From: Diplonema papillatum
Taxonomy: Eukaryota; Euglenozoa; Diplonemea; Diplonemida; Diplonemidae
Assembly: GCA_030068145.1 (NCBI GenBank)
Contig: JAPJBO010000018.1
Span: 496,001-560,000 of the forward strand
DNA length: 64,000 nt
Reading direction: 5' to 3'
Shown: one piece after another, positions 32,217 through 42,696 of the stretch
Layout of the letters: every line of letters starts with the position of its first letter
Position numbering within the stretch: the first letter of the stretch is position 1
Position numbers and translations under genes: made by a program
Notes under the pieces: model-generated
Told to the model about the DNA's origin: nothing
Databases searched by the model: none
The model's input: only the letters and a program-made list of their open reading frames with translations

Positions 32217-33407
32217 ATGGACTCCGGCGACGAGTTGGAGCCCGTGGAGTTCGTGGCAACGGACATCGACGACATGGAAGAGCGGCAGCGGCAGCTGCAA
32301 GAGGAATACCTCGCGGCCTCTGGGCCAGACCCGGGGGGAGCGCCGCACGAGCAGGAAGAGTTCCGGCCGCAAGAGCTCGAAATGTCGGACACCGACGCAA
32401 GCCTCGCGATCACCCCTTTCGCCGGGCTCCTCGTCGCCGAGCAAGTCGAGGAGATCGTCGAAGAAGAGCCAGCGCACCACCACCACGGCTCGCCTGACCG
32501 GCATCCCGCCACTCCACCCCCCGAGCCGCCATACGAGGAGTCATCCGGACCCACCAGCACCCACCCGCCGCAGTATGACTCTTTCGACCACCCAGCCACG
32601 TCACCTCCTCCTGAACCGCAGTACGAGGAGCCATACGGGCCCGCCAGCACCCACCAGCCGCAGGATGACTCTTTCGACCACCCAGCATCATCAACCCACC
32701 CTGAACCGCACTACGGGGAGTCATCCGGACCTACCAGCACCCACCCGCCGCATCGTGACTCTTTTGACCACCCAGCCACGTCCATCCACCCTGAACCGCA
32801 CTACGAGGAGTCATCCGGACCCGCCAGCACCCACCAGCCGCAGTATGACTCTTTCGACCACCCAGCAGCAGCCATCTCACCCCCTGAACCGCACTACGAG
32901 GAGTCATCCGGACCCACCAGCACCCGCCAGCCGCAGTATGACGCTTTCGACCAGCCAGCCACGTTGCCCCCCTCCGAACCGCAGGACGAGGAGTCGTTCG
33001 GGCCCGCCAGCACCCACCCGCCGCAGCACGACGCTTTCGACGCCTCCGGAATGCCGCCCTCCTCGGAACCGCACTACGGGGACGAGCCATTCGGACTCGG
33101 CAGCGCCAGCCCGCCGCAGCATACGGGCACCATCGACCACCCCGCCATCAGCCCTCGCAGGCCGTCGCTTCCGCACCAGGACGACCCGCCGCTGCCGTCG
33201 AGTCGGAGGGGAAGCCAAGGCCAAGACGAGGAACAGGCCCTGACGGCGCGTTTGGCGGAGCAGGAGTACTACGAGGACCAGAGGCGGATGGCCGAGCGGC
33301 GGCAGCTCTTGGAAGAAGGCGAGGCGGAGGACCAGCGCCGGCATCGGGAAAGGGAAGATCGGATCGCGGAGCTGGAATGGGGCGTGGTCTCTTCTCTCGT
33401 CCGTGAG
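32217..33407 (+). CDS. Proline-rich-repeat/coiled-coil protein, exon 1
   Basis: Exons 32217-33407, 34572-34639, 35301-35397 and 39192-40427 join in phase to 863 aa. This exon is acidic at the N-terminus (MDSGDELEPVEFVATDID). It continues with about seven proline-rich repeats of about 31 residues built on EPHYEESSGPTSTHPPQYDS (about 130-290), then a charged helix EQEYYEDQRRMAERRQLLEE (about 345-390). The donor GAG|GTTTGC at 33408 lies in a tandem-duplicated stretch. The start ATG follows AAGAAGAAAGA. I do not recognise the family. The repeat head plus long coiled coil suggests a cytoskeletal or flagellar protein, which is inference. Confidence 0.75.
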
Positions 33408-33655
33408 GTTTGCACTTTTCACGGGCAGCAGCCTCAATTGCACCTTTCACGTGCATAGTTTGCACTTTTTGTATTTTTGTGCTCATCCTGTATCTTACAT
33501 TGTTGTGCTCACTGTATGTTACTCGTCCACGAGGTTTGCACTTTTCACGAGCAGCAGCCTCAATTGCACCTTCCATGTGCATAGGTTGCACTTGTATTTT
33601 TGTGCTCATCCTGTATCCTACATTTTTGTGCTCACTGTATGTTACATTTCTTACG
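33398..33655 (+). repeat. Tandem duplication across the exon 1 5' splice site
   Basis: A unit of about 128 bp starting CTCGTCCGTGAGGTTTGCAC (33398) recurs at 33525 as CTCGTCCACGAGGTTTGCAC with few differences. Each unit includes the last 10 bp of exon 1 and the intron start, so the donor site exists twice. Using the second donor would hit stops, because the frame ends at 33458. Confidence 0.85.
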
Positions 33656-34571
33656 TTTTTTCGGTTTCATGTAACGTACGATGTGAGCGCTCACCCCGTT
33701 TTCTTAAGTTGGATAACCACGCAGTCTTTTCCCCTCAGGTTTTATTGTCGCAAACGAATCCCCGTGTGCATCGGGCGGCGCGCACACGGAACCAAGCGCC
33801 CGTGCGGGGCATCAAGCTCATCTGACAATCGATACATAAACTCATCAGCTTACCACACGAAAACGTATCAATTTACCACACAACGCAAGCACACTCTTTC
33901 CGGTAGCTCCGGTCAGTTGACCTCCGCCGGGTTAAAAAATAGTTACCTACTGTTTCCTTCCGCGTGGAGGCACACGGAAGAGGGTCTCCGCAGGGGTGCC
34001 GACCCCAGCGAATAAAAGGTTGCCTCTTCCGCAGCAGGATTTATCTAGCAAGGTGGCCAGTGCTTCTCACAGGCCCCGACGCACGGCAGCGTCCTCCTCC
34101 AAACCCTCACTGTCTTTCTGTGTGTCTCCCTCGTTTTACGTACAAGGAAGCGAGGTTTGGCGGGAGGTTCTCCAAGAGAAGGGAATATACTCGAGGCCGC
34201 TAGTTGCAAAAACTGCAAGGGGAGGGAAAACCTGGCTGTACCCCCCCGAGAAACACAGGTACAAATCTGGGTGTAACACCCGGCATAATTCAATGCCAAC
34301 TGGTGCCTTGAAGATGAAGATTTTTCTTCGAGCCGGCACCGCACACTTCTCAAGGGGATACCGGCCTGGGTGGCACCGTGGTCCAGTATCTGTCTGGCAG
34401 CAGCTGCGCGCGTTTTTGTTCTCGCCCGGGCAGAAGCCGAAGGGCGTCCTGCAGAAGTTCTCGCCGCCGAAGGGCTCGAGCAACATCACGAACAAAGGCC
34501 GCGTGTGCACACGTACTGCCACTACCCCAGATACGATACGCACACTAGAATCCGATACCTTACGACCACAG

Positions 34572-34639
34572 GCGAACAGTCTTGAACGAGAACACGACGA
34601 TACGCTTGCCCACATGGACGAGCTTCAACGAGAACTCCG
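34572..34639 (+). CDS. Coiled-coil protein, exon 2
   Basis: 68 nt encoding ANSLEREHDDTLAHMDELQR-ELR, strongly helical and heptad-like. Acceptor CCACAG at 34571, donor GTATGT at 34640. Phase 0 in and phase 2 out fit exons 1 and 3. The preceding intron holds the duplicated splice-site block and a diverged family A copy (34150-34275). Confidence 0.7.
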
Positions 34640-34839
34640 GTATGTATATTTTCCAGCATGTAGATGCACTTCGTGGATATTGTAGACGACTTCTCCGACA
34701 CGTCAATGGACAGGTGTCACAGTGTCACAGTGTCAGAAGGAAAAAACACTAGCGCTTGGACAGCGACAAGAATAGGTGTCTCATTTTCACGGGGGGTATT
34801 TGGAATCTTGAGGACGTATTTTGCCCGTATTTAGCCCGA

Positions 34840-35215
34840 ATGTATTATCTCCAGTGGCCTGTATATAGGCGTACCTCCAAGATTTATGCCGCGTTTAGTC
34901 TGACTACCACCAGTGTGATTGTCAGATTTGGTCTGACCTACGGGCCAAGCCAACCCCGCCAGCCTGACTTTAGACAGACGAACCAGACGTGGTAAGAGTA
35001 CCGTAAGACTAAGAAACCCGACTACCGTTCCACTGAGTCTGGTTTTGGTCTGATTCTGACTATGATTCGACCTGCGGTTCGGGCTCAGGTCCGACTCCAG
35101 CCTTATCCGAGGCATACTGAAGCCAGACTGAGTAGGTTTTTAGTGTCAGGGAACGTAGTCAGACTCCGTCTGACTTCAGTCAGAGTTAGTGAACCTGCTA
35201 ACTAGTCTTGCCTGG
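34840..35215. repeat. Degenerate TCTGACT/AGTCAGA-rich block in intron 2
   Basis: Short words such as GTCTGA, TCAGAC and CCAGACT recur on both strands across about 350 bp without a fixed period. It looks like a decayed simple-repeat expansion. No coding. Confidence 0.45.
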
Positions 35216-35300
35216 TCAAGCGAGCAGAATCGCGTGTGGTAGCCACGTTCCTGAATTACCCACACTCCCCTCCACACAGCGCGCTCACCGTACAGCTCAG

Positions 35301-35397
35301 CCACTTGGCAGATGAAGACGAAGAGGTAGAGGCACTCCACGACCAGCGGTGGGTTGAAGCAGAAAAAACGAAGGCCGAACAGGAGTGGCTCATCAAG
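35301..35397 (+). CDS. Coiled-coil protein, exon 3
   Basis: 97 nt encoding HLADEDEEVEALHDQRWVEA-EKTKAEQEWLIK, helical and acidic/basic patterned. Acceptor GCTCAG at 35300, donor GTGCGC at 35398. The single leading C completes an Arg codon with exon 2, and the exon ends in phase 0. Confidence 0.7.
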
Positions 35398-35970
35398 GTG
35401 CGCATACTAATTTCAGATTACAAGGGGGGCCGCGTAGGAACCTGCCATGTAAAGATACAAAACAGGTCCTTCGCACACACACGCGAAAGGGGGATAGGGT
35501 CTGGGTTTCGCTAGGTTTTCCGACCGCGATCGCAGCACAAATTAAAAGAGGTCTCGTCCACTATTCTCTGCCGTATTAGCATGCTGTCAACGATACTATG
35601 CACCTCTCGCGCCCGCCTTCCACAGGTTCCCTTTCCTGCAAGTTTGTCTTGGAATTTAGACCGTGTTACTCGCCCTTTAGTACAGCAAAGCGTCTTTCTT
35701 TCCATTTTCGTACGTGCCGCAAGTCGTTAAATGCCGCCGACGCAATTCTCGGGGTGTACTGGCTTGAGACTTTGGATAACGAGAAGCGTTTTCCGCCTGG
35801 GTCTGCAGCGTTTACCGCTGCTGAAGGCACGAGCTTATCCGTGTTGTCTTTTGGTGTTGCGCCAACCTTCTTTTTTGTACTGACATGTCCTCACTCCACT
35901 CCGGTCGGGAAACCGAACCTCGCGGACCTCCAGGTCTACATTACACTGATATGTCCACGGCGTGTGGCAG

Positions 35971-36042
35971 GATCAACCAGGTTTCTTGTCACTCAAACCA
36001 GACTGGACCGAGGAAAATCTGACGAATCAGAAATTCCCCGAG
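35971..36042 (+). CDS. Possible extra exon of the coiled-coil gene
   Basis: 72 nt open in phase 0 from a GGCAG acceptor to a GAG|GTATGT donor, encoding 24 residues (DQPGFLSLKPDWTEENLTNQ..). It would fit between exons 3 and 4 without changing frame, but it breaks the coiled coil with prolines and has no homologue. It may be chance or a cassette exon. Confidence 0.25.
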
Positions 36043-36359
36043 GTATGTTGTTCCAAAATAAACCCTCTTCCTGAGCGCCATGTTTCATGCCTGCTTTAGT
36101 TGCCTAGGCACGGTTCGTTCGCGGTAAATTGCAACTCCCCCCCTTGGTTACGAGCCACAATCCCATCCTTTTTGTAAAAAAACGAATGAAGGAAGGAAAA
36201 CACATGAAACCAAGTTGTGCTCGCACCGGAACAGGACTGAAAATCCCCATCCAAAGGACCCACTGATGAGCTCTGACTTTGGATTGGTCTGCGCGAAACA
36301 TGAGACGAAGAACGAGGTGCACACAACACCGCGGTGAAAAAAATACAGGGGGCTAGTCC

Positions 36360-36760
36360 CTCAAGGTTTCATTCCCCACTTTGGGAGCCGTACACTCCCC
36401 TCTTTACAACTTTCTATTTTCTATTTTGCATCCCTTTCCTAGACGACATCTTCCTCGAAGAAGACTTGATGCTAGCATCAACCATGCATGAGAGGCAGTG
36501 CTCTGCCTAAACATTAAACTAAGATTTTCCCCCCTCCTACCCAACTAAGATTTTCCCCCCTCCCTGCGGACCCTACCTGCGGAGTCATACACTCCCTGCG
36601 ACCCTTTTTCCCTTTCCCCTGTTTTATTTTTAGCCACATGCAATGTGTGAGGAAACTGTACCGCTCAAGTAGGACCTTCTGATCATGATCATTTGCCAAA
36701 TTTGCCACCTGAAACCACGTCCAGGATTTGGGCTCAGGGTAGTGCGGTCAACGAAAACTC
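36360..36760 (+). repeat. Repeat family C, long copy
   Basis: Contains CCCCACTTTGGGAGCCG, CCTTTCCTAGACGACATCTT, GAAGACTTGATGCTAGCATC, AAACATTAAACTAAG with TTTTCCCCCC, and GATTTGGGCTCAGGGTAGTG. Matching blocks in the same order occur at 59120-59490 and partly at 3888-4135 and 38838-38975. Confidence 0.7.
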
Positions 36761-36829
36761 TAGTTTCCCTTTCTACTTTCTCCTACTCTCGCGGTGTACG
36801 GTTTTTGGGGTATTTCCCTTCGAGCCATC

Positions 36830-38812
36830 AAAACAAATTTAATTCCCTAACAGCCAGCAACAACAAATTTATTTCCCTTCGAGCCAGCAAAAAAAATTTA
36901 ATTCCCTAACAGCCAGCAAAAACAAATTTAATTCCCTAACAGCCAGCGAAAACAATTGCATTCCCTTACAGCCAGCAAAACAAATTTAATTCCCTTATAG
37001 CCAGCAGCAAAACAAATTTAATTCCCTTATAGCACTTGACCAGAACAGTCCACCAGCCTGGACAGCTTGACCACACCAGTCCCACCAGTCTGGACGCCTG
37101 GACAGGATGACCTGTTCTACCAGCCTGAGTGGGAAAACATTGGTTGCCCACAGAGCAGGACCTGTCCTGCTGTAGGAAGGAGTGGGGATGAAAATACAAG
37201 ATTGTTAAAAGTCACACGAATCACAGGAGGTAGAACATGATTCATGGCATTAAGTTTGAAAGTACGAATCACAGGACGTGGAACATGATTCGTAGGACCG
37301 CTGAGCACAAAGTTACCTAGTTTTCAAAACACCGCAACGGAGCAGGCGCCCGGCAGGCAATAGGCTCGGTCAGGACTGATCCCTCACACCGAAGTGATCA
37401 CGGGTTGCCTTGTGAGCGTAGATGCGCGGGGCTGAACTCAGGCTGCATGAGTGGGTTTTGTCAGGTAACAATGGCCCTCCACACCGGATCTCAAGAGTAA
37501 GCTTCGTTTCCAAAAGTCGTGATCAAGTCTGTATACCCACAGAAGGCGCGAACTTAACGCAAGGACCCTTCAGACGTGGAACGCATTGGTCAGAAAAGCA
37601 AGCAGGCATTAGGCTCGGTCAGGACTGATCCCTCACACCGAAGTGATCATGGGTTGCCTTGTGAGCGCTAGGTGCGCGGGGCTGAACTCAGGCTGCATAG
37701 TGGGTTGCTGTACTGCCGTAGCATCGATCAGCGAGTAAACGTATCCATCCCTGGCCGTGGCGCTCGATGGCTTCGATAAACCGCATCGCGCATACAGACG
37801 AGACTTGACTCGTACTTAGAGAGCGAATTCTGTTGATCGTAGTGCAGATGACTTTACGCAGAATGATGCAATATTATCCCCCCCTCCCCGCTTTGTCCTC
37901 CCAAAAAAAAAGGGGCTACCTGCCAGGATGCATGCCTTTGACGAAACAATCATGGCTCACGAACTAAGCAAAGGGATGGATGGAAGGGATAAGCACACCC
38001 TGAAAAAGGATACACATGCGTGCAAAAGCAAGCCTGTACAGATGGAGAAACCGACCGGGTTATTGTGAAACACACGAACATGCAATAGGAATAGGGCTGT
38101 TCCTACATTTTAAAGTGCGGTAGGGGGTTCGCGCGGACATGAATCCTTTCTGAATCAAAAGGAAGCGCCTTGATTTTACAGTGAGTTTGATTATGGTGCT
38201 GGAAGTGATGAAGTAAGATACTAATTGCCTCTGGGGAGTGATCAGCGCTTTAGGGGACCAGTCCCTGTCAACGGCGACTCCTGTCGGAAATTTTTTCCTC
38301 AACTGTTGTCAGGGAAATGCACTTTGCAAATTATGAGCAAAATCTGGAGGCATTGGCAAAAATGGCCAACACTTGGCCAAAGTCTAAACCCGGCAACAGA
38401 GGCCAAAATAGGCCAAACTATGGGCAAATCGGCCAAAATGGCAAAAAATGGCCAAAATCTGGAAATTTTGCCAAAATGGGTCAAAATAGGCCTACACCCG
38501 GAAAACGTGAAAATTCCAAAAAAAAGTGCTGTTGCTGGCTATAAGGGATTTAAATTTGTTTTTGCTGGCTGTAAGGGAATTAAGTTTGTTCTGATGGCTC
38601 GAAGGGAATTAAATTTGATTTGCTGGCTCGAAGGGAAAAAATTTGTTTTTGCTGGCTCGAAGGGAATTAAATTTGTTTTGCTGGCTCGAAGGGAAAATTT
38701 TTGTTTTGCTGGCCCGAAGGGAATAGATTTTGTTTTGCTGGCTCGAAGGGAATTAAATTTGTTTTTGCTGGCTGTTAGGGAATTTCAATTGTACCTGCTG
38801 GCTATAAGGTAA
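36830..38812. repeat. Foldback-like structure: inverted minisatellite arrays
   Basis: 36830-37040 is an array of about 32-bp units (ATTCCCTAACAGCCAGCAAA). 38540-38810 is an array of the same unit in reverse complement (TTTGCTGGCTCGAAGGGAAT), at least eight units. Between them, 37040-38530 is mostly unique, with a short direct repeat (about 37350-37430 and 37600-37700, CAGGACTGATCCCTCACACC) and a GGCCAAAA-rich stretch (38340-38490). Inverted arrays of one minisatellite at both ends fit a foldback-type element in intron 3 of the coiled-coil gene. Confidence 0.65.
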
Positions 38813-38837
38813 ATTGCTCTTTATTTTTTTACACTTT

Positions 38838-39125
38838 CTTCGACGAAGACTTGATGCTAGCATCAAACATGCATGCGAGGCAGTGTTCTGCCTAAACATT
38901 AAACTAAGTTTTTCCCCCCTCCCTGAGAGGCAAGTAGCGCCTGAACACGAAACTAAGAGTTTCCCCCTCCCTGCTGTGACGAGCGACGAACAGCCGCCTG
39001 ACAAACCAGACTCACACCGCTGTCCGGTCTGCAGACACTCAGGTTCCGCGCTGATGATGGTCCGCCTTCTGTGTCCGTGACTTAAAGGACCGAAACACGG
39101 CGCAGACGGGACCAGTGACATCTCA
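38838..39125 (+). repeat. Family C piece joined to a family D piece
   Basis: 38838-38930 repeats the family C core (GAAGACTTGATGCTAGCATC). 38975-39120 repeats family D (GACGAACAGCCGCCTGACAA, GATGATGGTCCGCCTT). They lie immediately before exon 4. Confidence 0.7.
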
Positions 39126-39191
39126 GGTTCTTGCAATCCCCCTCCCGACGAAGCTGGGAACCAAGCCAAAACCGGAACCAAAAAAAAGCAG

Positions 39192-40427
39192 ACGCTCCAA
39201 GAAGAGCACAGCAGCCTGCTGGCCGAAGTGCAAGACCGGGAGGAGAGCGAAGCTGCGTGGGCGGTGACCACCGGTCCGCCTCCGACGGACGAAGCGGGCA
39301 TCCTGGCGCAGATGGACGACGAGGACATCGAGGGCCAAGCCCTGGTCAACGTGCTGCGCGAGAAGGAAGACCTCCTCCGCGAGCTCGAAGACCGGTCGCT
39401 GTCCGCCGAGGAGATGCTCGAGCGCAGCCGGGCCGAGCTGGAATCGCTCCGCGACGAGTACGACGGGCTGATGGAGGCGTCGTCCCGCTTTTTCTCCACC
39501 TCCGAGCTTTCCCTGCAGGAGAGCCAGAAGAACGAGGCCGACAAGACGGCCGAGTTCAAGCGCCTGGTCGCGCACAGGGACAGGAAGGACCGGGAGATCA
39601 AAGCCCTGCAGCAGGCGCACGCCAGCCTTGCCGCCCGCCACGCGTACCTCGTGCAAATGAACGACCAGCTCAAGCACGAGCTCCGCGAACAACTGACCCT
39701 CCGGGAAGCCGAAATCGGGGACCTCAACTTCATGGTCGCGGAGACTCTCTCGGAAGAAGGCTCCGTCCCTTTCCTCGGGAAGCTGGAAGAGGTCATGATG
39801 CTGCTGAAAGCCGTCGGCGTCAACGTCGTGTCCGACCGGCAGTTTACGTCCGAGGTCTTTGATCTCTGGGCCACGCCGGAAGAGGCACTCGACGGGTACC
39901 ACGCGGCGTTCCGCTTTCTGGAAGAGTACATCTACGCAGCCTACGGAGAGCAGACCCCAGGGGAGAGGTGGAGGCTCAGCAACACGCACGAAACGCGCTA
40001 CGACGAAGTGGAAGCGTTGCTTTCGGCGATCAAGCAGCTGATCGCGTGCTACGACGTCATGAACACCGCCCAGAAGAGGCGGATCACGGTCGCCGTCGAC
40101 GTCGTGCGGAACGCGAGTCACATCCACAAGCTCGCGGAGGACAACTCCGTCAAGTTCGCGGAGATGCTCGAAGCGAGGGCGGCGAAGAGGCGCGAAGAGG
40201 AGGCCGACCGCCAGAAGCGGGTCAGCGACGCGCTCAAGCGCAGCCGGCTGCGGTCCACCAAAAAGCGCGGCGCCGGAGAGGCCGCCGGCGCCGGCGCCGG
40301 GGCCCCCGCTTCGGGCGCCCCGGTGCGATCCGCGTCGGCTCTGTCGCACGTGACGACGCTGTCGCAAATGTCGAAGCAGCACCCGCAGCGGTCCACGACA
40401 CCAAGGCTGCGCCCGCGCCTGTCGTGA
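39192..40427 (+). CDS. Coiled-coil protein, exon 4
   Basis: 412 codons including the stop. A long coiled coil (EKEDLLRELEDRSLSAEEML, then ESLRDEYDGLMEASSRFF, KHELREQLTLREAEIGDLNF) leads into a globular helical part (LGKLEEVMMLLKAVGVNVVS, FRFLEEYIYAAYGEQTPGER). A basic helix follows (EMLEARAAKRREEEADRQ), then an Ala/Gly/Ser-rich tail. The acceptor taken is AAAAAAAAGCAG at 39191 because it restores phase 0; CTCAG at 39126 would not. The last about 165 bp are the founder of the tandem array downstream. Splicing upstream of the stop to an exon at 42523 is possible. The large minus-strand frames here are shadows. Confidence 0.75.
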   Translation, partial: TLQEEHSSLLAEVQDREESEAAWAVTTGPPPTDEAGILAQMDDEDIEGQALVNVLREKEDLLRELEDRSLSAEEMLERSRAELESLRDEYDGLMEASSRFFSTSELSLQESQKNEADKTAEFKRLVAHRDRKDREIKALQQAHASLAARHAYLVQMNDQLKHELREQLTLREAEIGDLNFMVAETLSEEGSVPFLGKLEEVMMLLKAVGVNVVSDRQFTSEVFDLWATPEEALDGYHAAFRFLEEYIYAAYGEQTPGERWRLSNTHETRYDEVEALLSAIKQLIACYDVMNTAQKRRITVAVDVVRNASHIHKLAEDNSVKFAEMLEARAAKRREEEADRQKRVSDALKRSRLRSTKKRGAGEAAGAGAGAPASGAPVRSASALSHVTTLSQMSKQHPQRSTTPRLRPRLS

Positions 40428-41740
40428 TCGATGGGGGTTCCTGTGGGCAGCAACGAGTCGAAGCCCACACTGAATGGACAGTCTCGTGTCTGTCCGGATC
40501 TGTCCGTATCCGTTGTGTGTGTATCCGAGAAGCAGCACCCGCAACGATACCTTGGTTGGTTGCTTTCCTTGAAGCCCCGAACGGGTTGTTAGACAGGGCG
40601 CAGCAGTCCATAGCAGGCTGTGGTACAACAAGAAGCGTGGCGCCGGAGAGGCCGCCGGCGCCGGCGCAGGAGCCCCCGCTTCGGGCCCCGGTGCGTTCCG
40701 CGTCGGCTCTGTCGCACGTGACGACGCTGTCGCAAGTGTCGAAGCAGCACCCGCAGCGGTCCACGACACCAAGGCTGCGCCCGCGCCTGTCGTGATCGAT
40801 GGGGGTTCCTGTGGGCAGCAACGAGTCGAAGCCCACACTGAATGGACAGTCTCGTGTCTGTCCGGATCTGTCCGTATCTAGAAGCAGCACCCGCAACCTT
40901 GGTTGGTTGCTTTCCTTGAAGCCCCGAACGGGTTGTCAGACAGGGCGCAGCAGTCCATGTGTGTAGTGTAGTGAAGAAGCAGCCGCGAAGGGCCGGCGTA
41001 GCAGGCTGTGGTACAACAAGAATCGTGGCGCCGGAGAGGCCGCCGGCGCCGGCGCCGGGGCCCCCGCTTCGGGCGCCCCGGTGCGATCCGCGTCGGCTCT
41101 GTCGCACGTGACGACGCTGTCGCAAGTGTCGAAGCAGCACCCGCAGCGGTCCACGACACCAAGGCTGCGCCCGCGCCTGTCGTGATCGATGGGGGTTCCT
41201 GTGGGCAGCAACGAGTCGAAGCCCACACTGAATGGACAGTCTCGTGTCTGTCCGGATCTGTCCGTATCCGTTGTGTGTGTATCCGAGAAGCAGCACCCGC
41301 AACGATACCTTGGTTGGTTGCTTTCCTTGAAGCCCCGAACGGGTTGTCAGACAGGGCGCAGCAGTCCATGTGTGTATACCTGTTCCTTTCCTCGGATCTC
41401 CGAACAGGTTGTAAGGCGGGGCGTAGCAGGCTGTGGTGAATCAAGAAGCGCGGCGCCGCCGGTGCCGGAGCCCGCTTGTCGCACGTGACGACGCTGTCGC
41501 AAGTTTCGAAGCAGCACCCGCAGCGGTCTACGACACCAAGGCTGCGCCCGCGCCTGTCGTGATCGATGAGGGTTCCTGTGGGCAGCAACGAGTCGAAGCC
41601 CACACTGAATGGACAGTCTCGTGTCTGCCCGGATCTGTCCGTATCTGGTGTGTGTGTGTTGAAGAAGCAGCACCCGCAAAGGTACCTTGGTTGGTTGCTT
41701 TCCTCGGAGCCCCGAATGGGTTGTTAGACAGGGCGCAGCA
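40428..41740 (+). repeat. Tandem array from the coiled-coil gene's 3' end
   Basis: The unit consists of the last about 165 bp of exon 4 (from GGCGCCGGAGAGGCCGCCGG), plus 3' sequence (GATCGATGGGGGTTCCTGTG, GAATGGACAGTCTCGTGTCT, CTTGGTTGGTTGCTTTCC, GACAGGGCGCAGCAGTCCAT). It starts at about 40268 (in the gene), 40637, 41026 and 41450, so the spacing is about 369-424 bp. Copies differ by small gaps and substitutions. The LTA4H array has the same design with different sequence. Confidence 0.9.
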
Positions 41741-42290
41741 GTCCATGTGTTTATTGAAGAAGCAGCGCCCGCAAAGGTACCTGTTGCCTCCGAACAGGTT
41801 GTGAGACAGGGCGCAGCAGTCCATGTGTGTATGAAGAAGCAGCGCCCGCAAAGGTACCTGTTGCCTCCGAACAGGTTGTGAGACAGGGCGCAGCAGTCCA
41901 TGTGTGTATGAAGAAGCAGCGCCCGCAAAGGTACCTGTTGCCTCCGAACAGGTTGTGAGACAGGGCGCAGCAGTCCATGTGTGTATGAAGAAGCAGCGCC
42001 CGCAAAGGTACCTGTTGCCTCCGAACAGGTTGTGCGACAGGGCGCAGCAGTCCATGTGTGTATGAAGAAGCAGCGCCCGCAAAGGTACCTGTTGCCTCCG
42101 AACAGGTTGTGAGACAGGGCGCAGCAGTCCATGTGTTTATTGAAGAAGCAGCGCCCGCAAAGGTACCTGTTGCCTCCGAACAGGTTGTGAGACAGGGCGC
42201 AGCAGTCCATGTGTGTATGAAGAGAAGCAGCGCCCGCAAAGGTACCTGTTGCCTCCGAACAGGTTGTGCGACAGGGCGCAGCAGGCTGCG
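41741..42290 (+). repeat. About 78-bp tandem repeat, seven to eight units
   Basis: The unit contains AGCAGCGCCCGCAAAGGTAC, TGTTGCCTCCGAACAGGTTG and GACAGGGCGCAGCAGTCCAT, repeated at about 77-79-bp steps with very few differences. It continues the end part of the upstream array and appears to be a secondary, more recent amplification of it. Confidence 0.9.
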
Positions 42291-42470
42291 GTACAACAAG
42301 AAGTTGCGAATGTCAACGCCAGCCTCCGACGCGGTGTCACTGTGCTCGTCGAATGGGCACCCCTTCGGGCAGACAATGCAGCGACCCGCCCTCACCACTG
42401 CGCAGCGGCTTTCGTCAGCACCGGCACTCAAATAACACATTACATGATATGACGAGTACGATAACATGCG
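42291..42470 (+). pseudogene. Decayed copy of the 42523 exon
   Basis: CGTCGAATGGGC, GCAGCGACCCGCCCTCACCA, CTGCGCAGCGGCTTTCGTCA and ACATGCGTG match 42550-42665 in order, about 215 bp upstream. The copy is preceded by GCGGTACAACAAGAAG, shared with the array units, so exon copies are mixed with the array. Confidence 0.65.
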
Positions 42471-42522
42471 TGTAGCAGGTTGTCATCGCTGAACAGGAAC
42501 CCGTTTAGCTTCCACGAACCAG

Positions 42523-42696
42523 CCTTTCGCTGCTCCGGTTCCCACCGTTATCGTCGAATGGGCGCTCCTTGAAACAGTGCAGCGACCCGCCCTCATCACT
42601 GCGCAGCGGCTTTCGTCAGCACCGGCTCTCAAAAACACATTACACGACGAGTACGAAAACATGCGTGACTCCGGTTCCTTCTGGAGCGCCGTCTAG
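42523..42696 (+). CDS. Candidate terminal exon (perhaps exon 5 of the coiled-coil gene)
   Basis: 58 codons in phase 0 after an AACCAG acceptor: PFAAPVPTVIVEWALLETVQ, a helical stretch RPALITAQRLSSAPALK, then LHDEYENMRDSGSFWSAV and stop. The codon choice and helical character match the coiled-coil gene. Phase-0 donors exist near the end of exon 4 (CCG|GTGCGA about 40320, CAC|GTGACG about 40345), so an alternative transcript could skip the exon 4 stop and read this exon. The array would then be intronic. It could instead end a different gene. Confidence 0.4.
   Translation, partial: PFAAPVPTVIVEWALLETVQRPALITAQRLSSAPALKNTLHDEYENMRDSGSFWSAV

Noticed and set aside
32575-33243. Alternative-frame and minus-strand frames across the proline-rich repeats
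   Set aside because: Produced by the 93-bp coding repeat. The frame from 32217 has a start, a helical end and splice continuity.
41741-42290. CRISPR-like regular array
   Set aside because: Units of about 78 bp are contiguous copies without variable spacers, derive from the upstream gene-end array, and the genome is eukaryotic.
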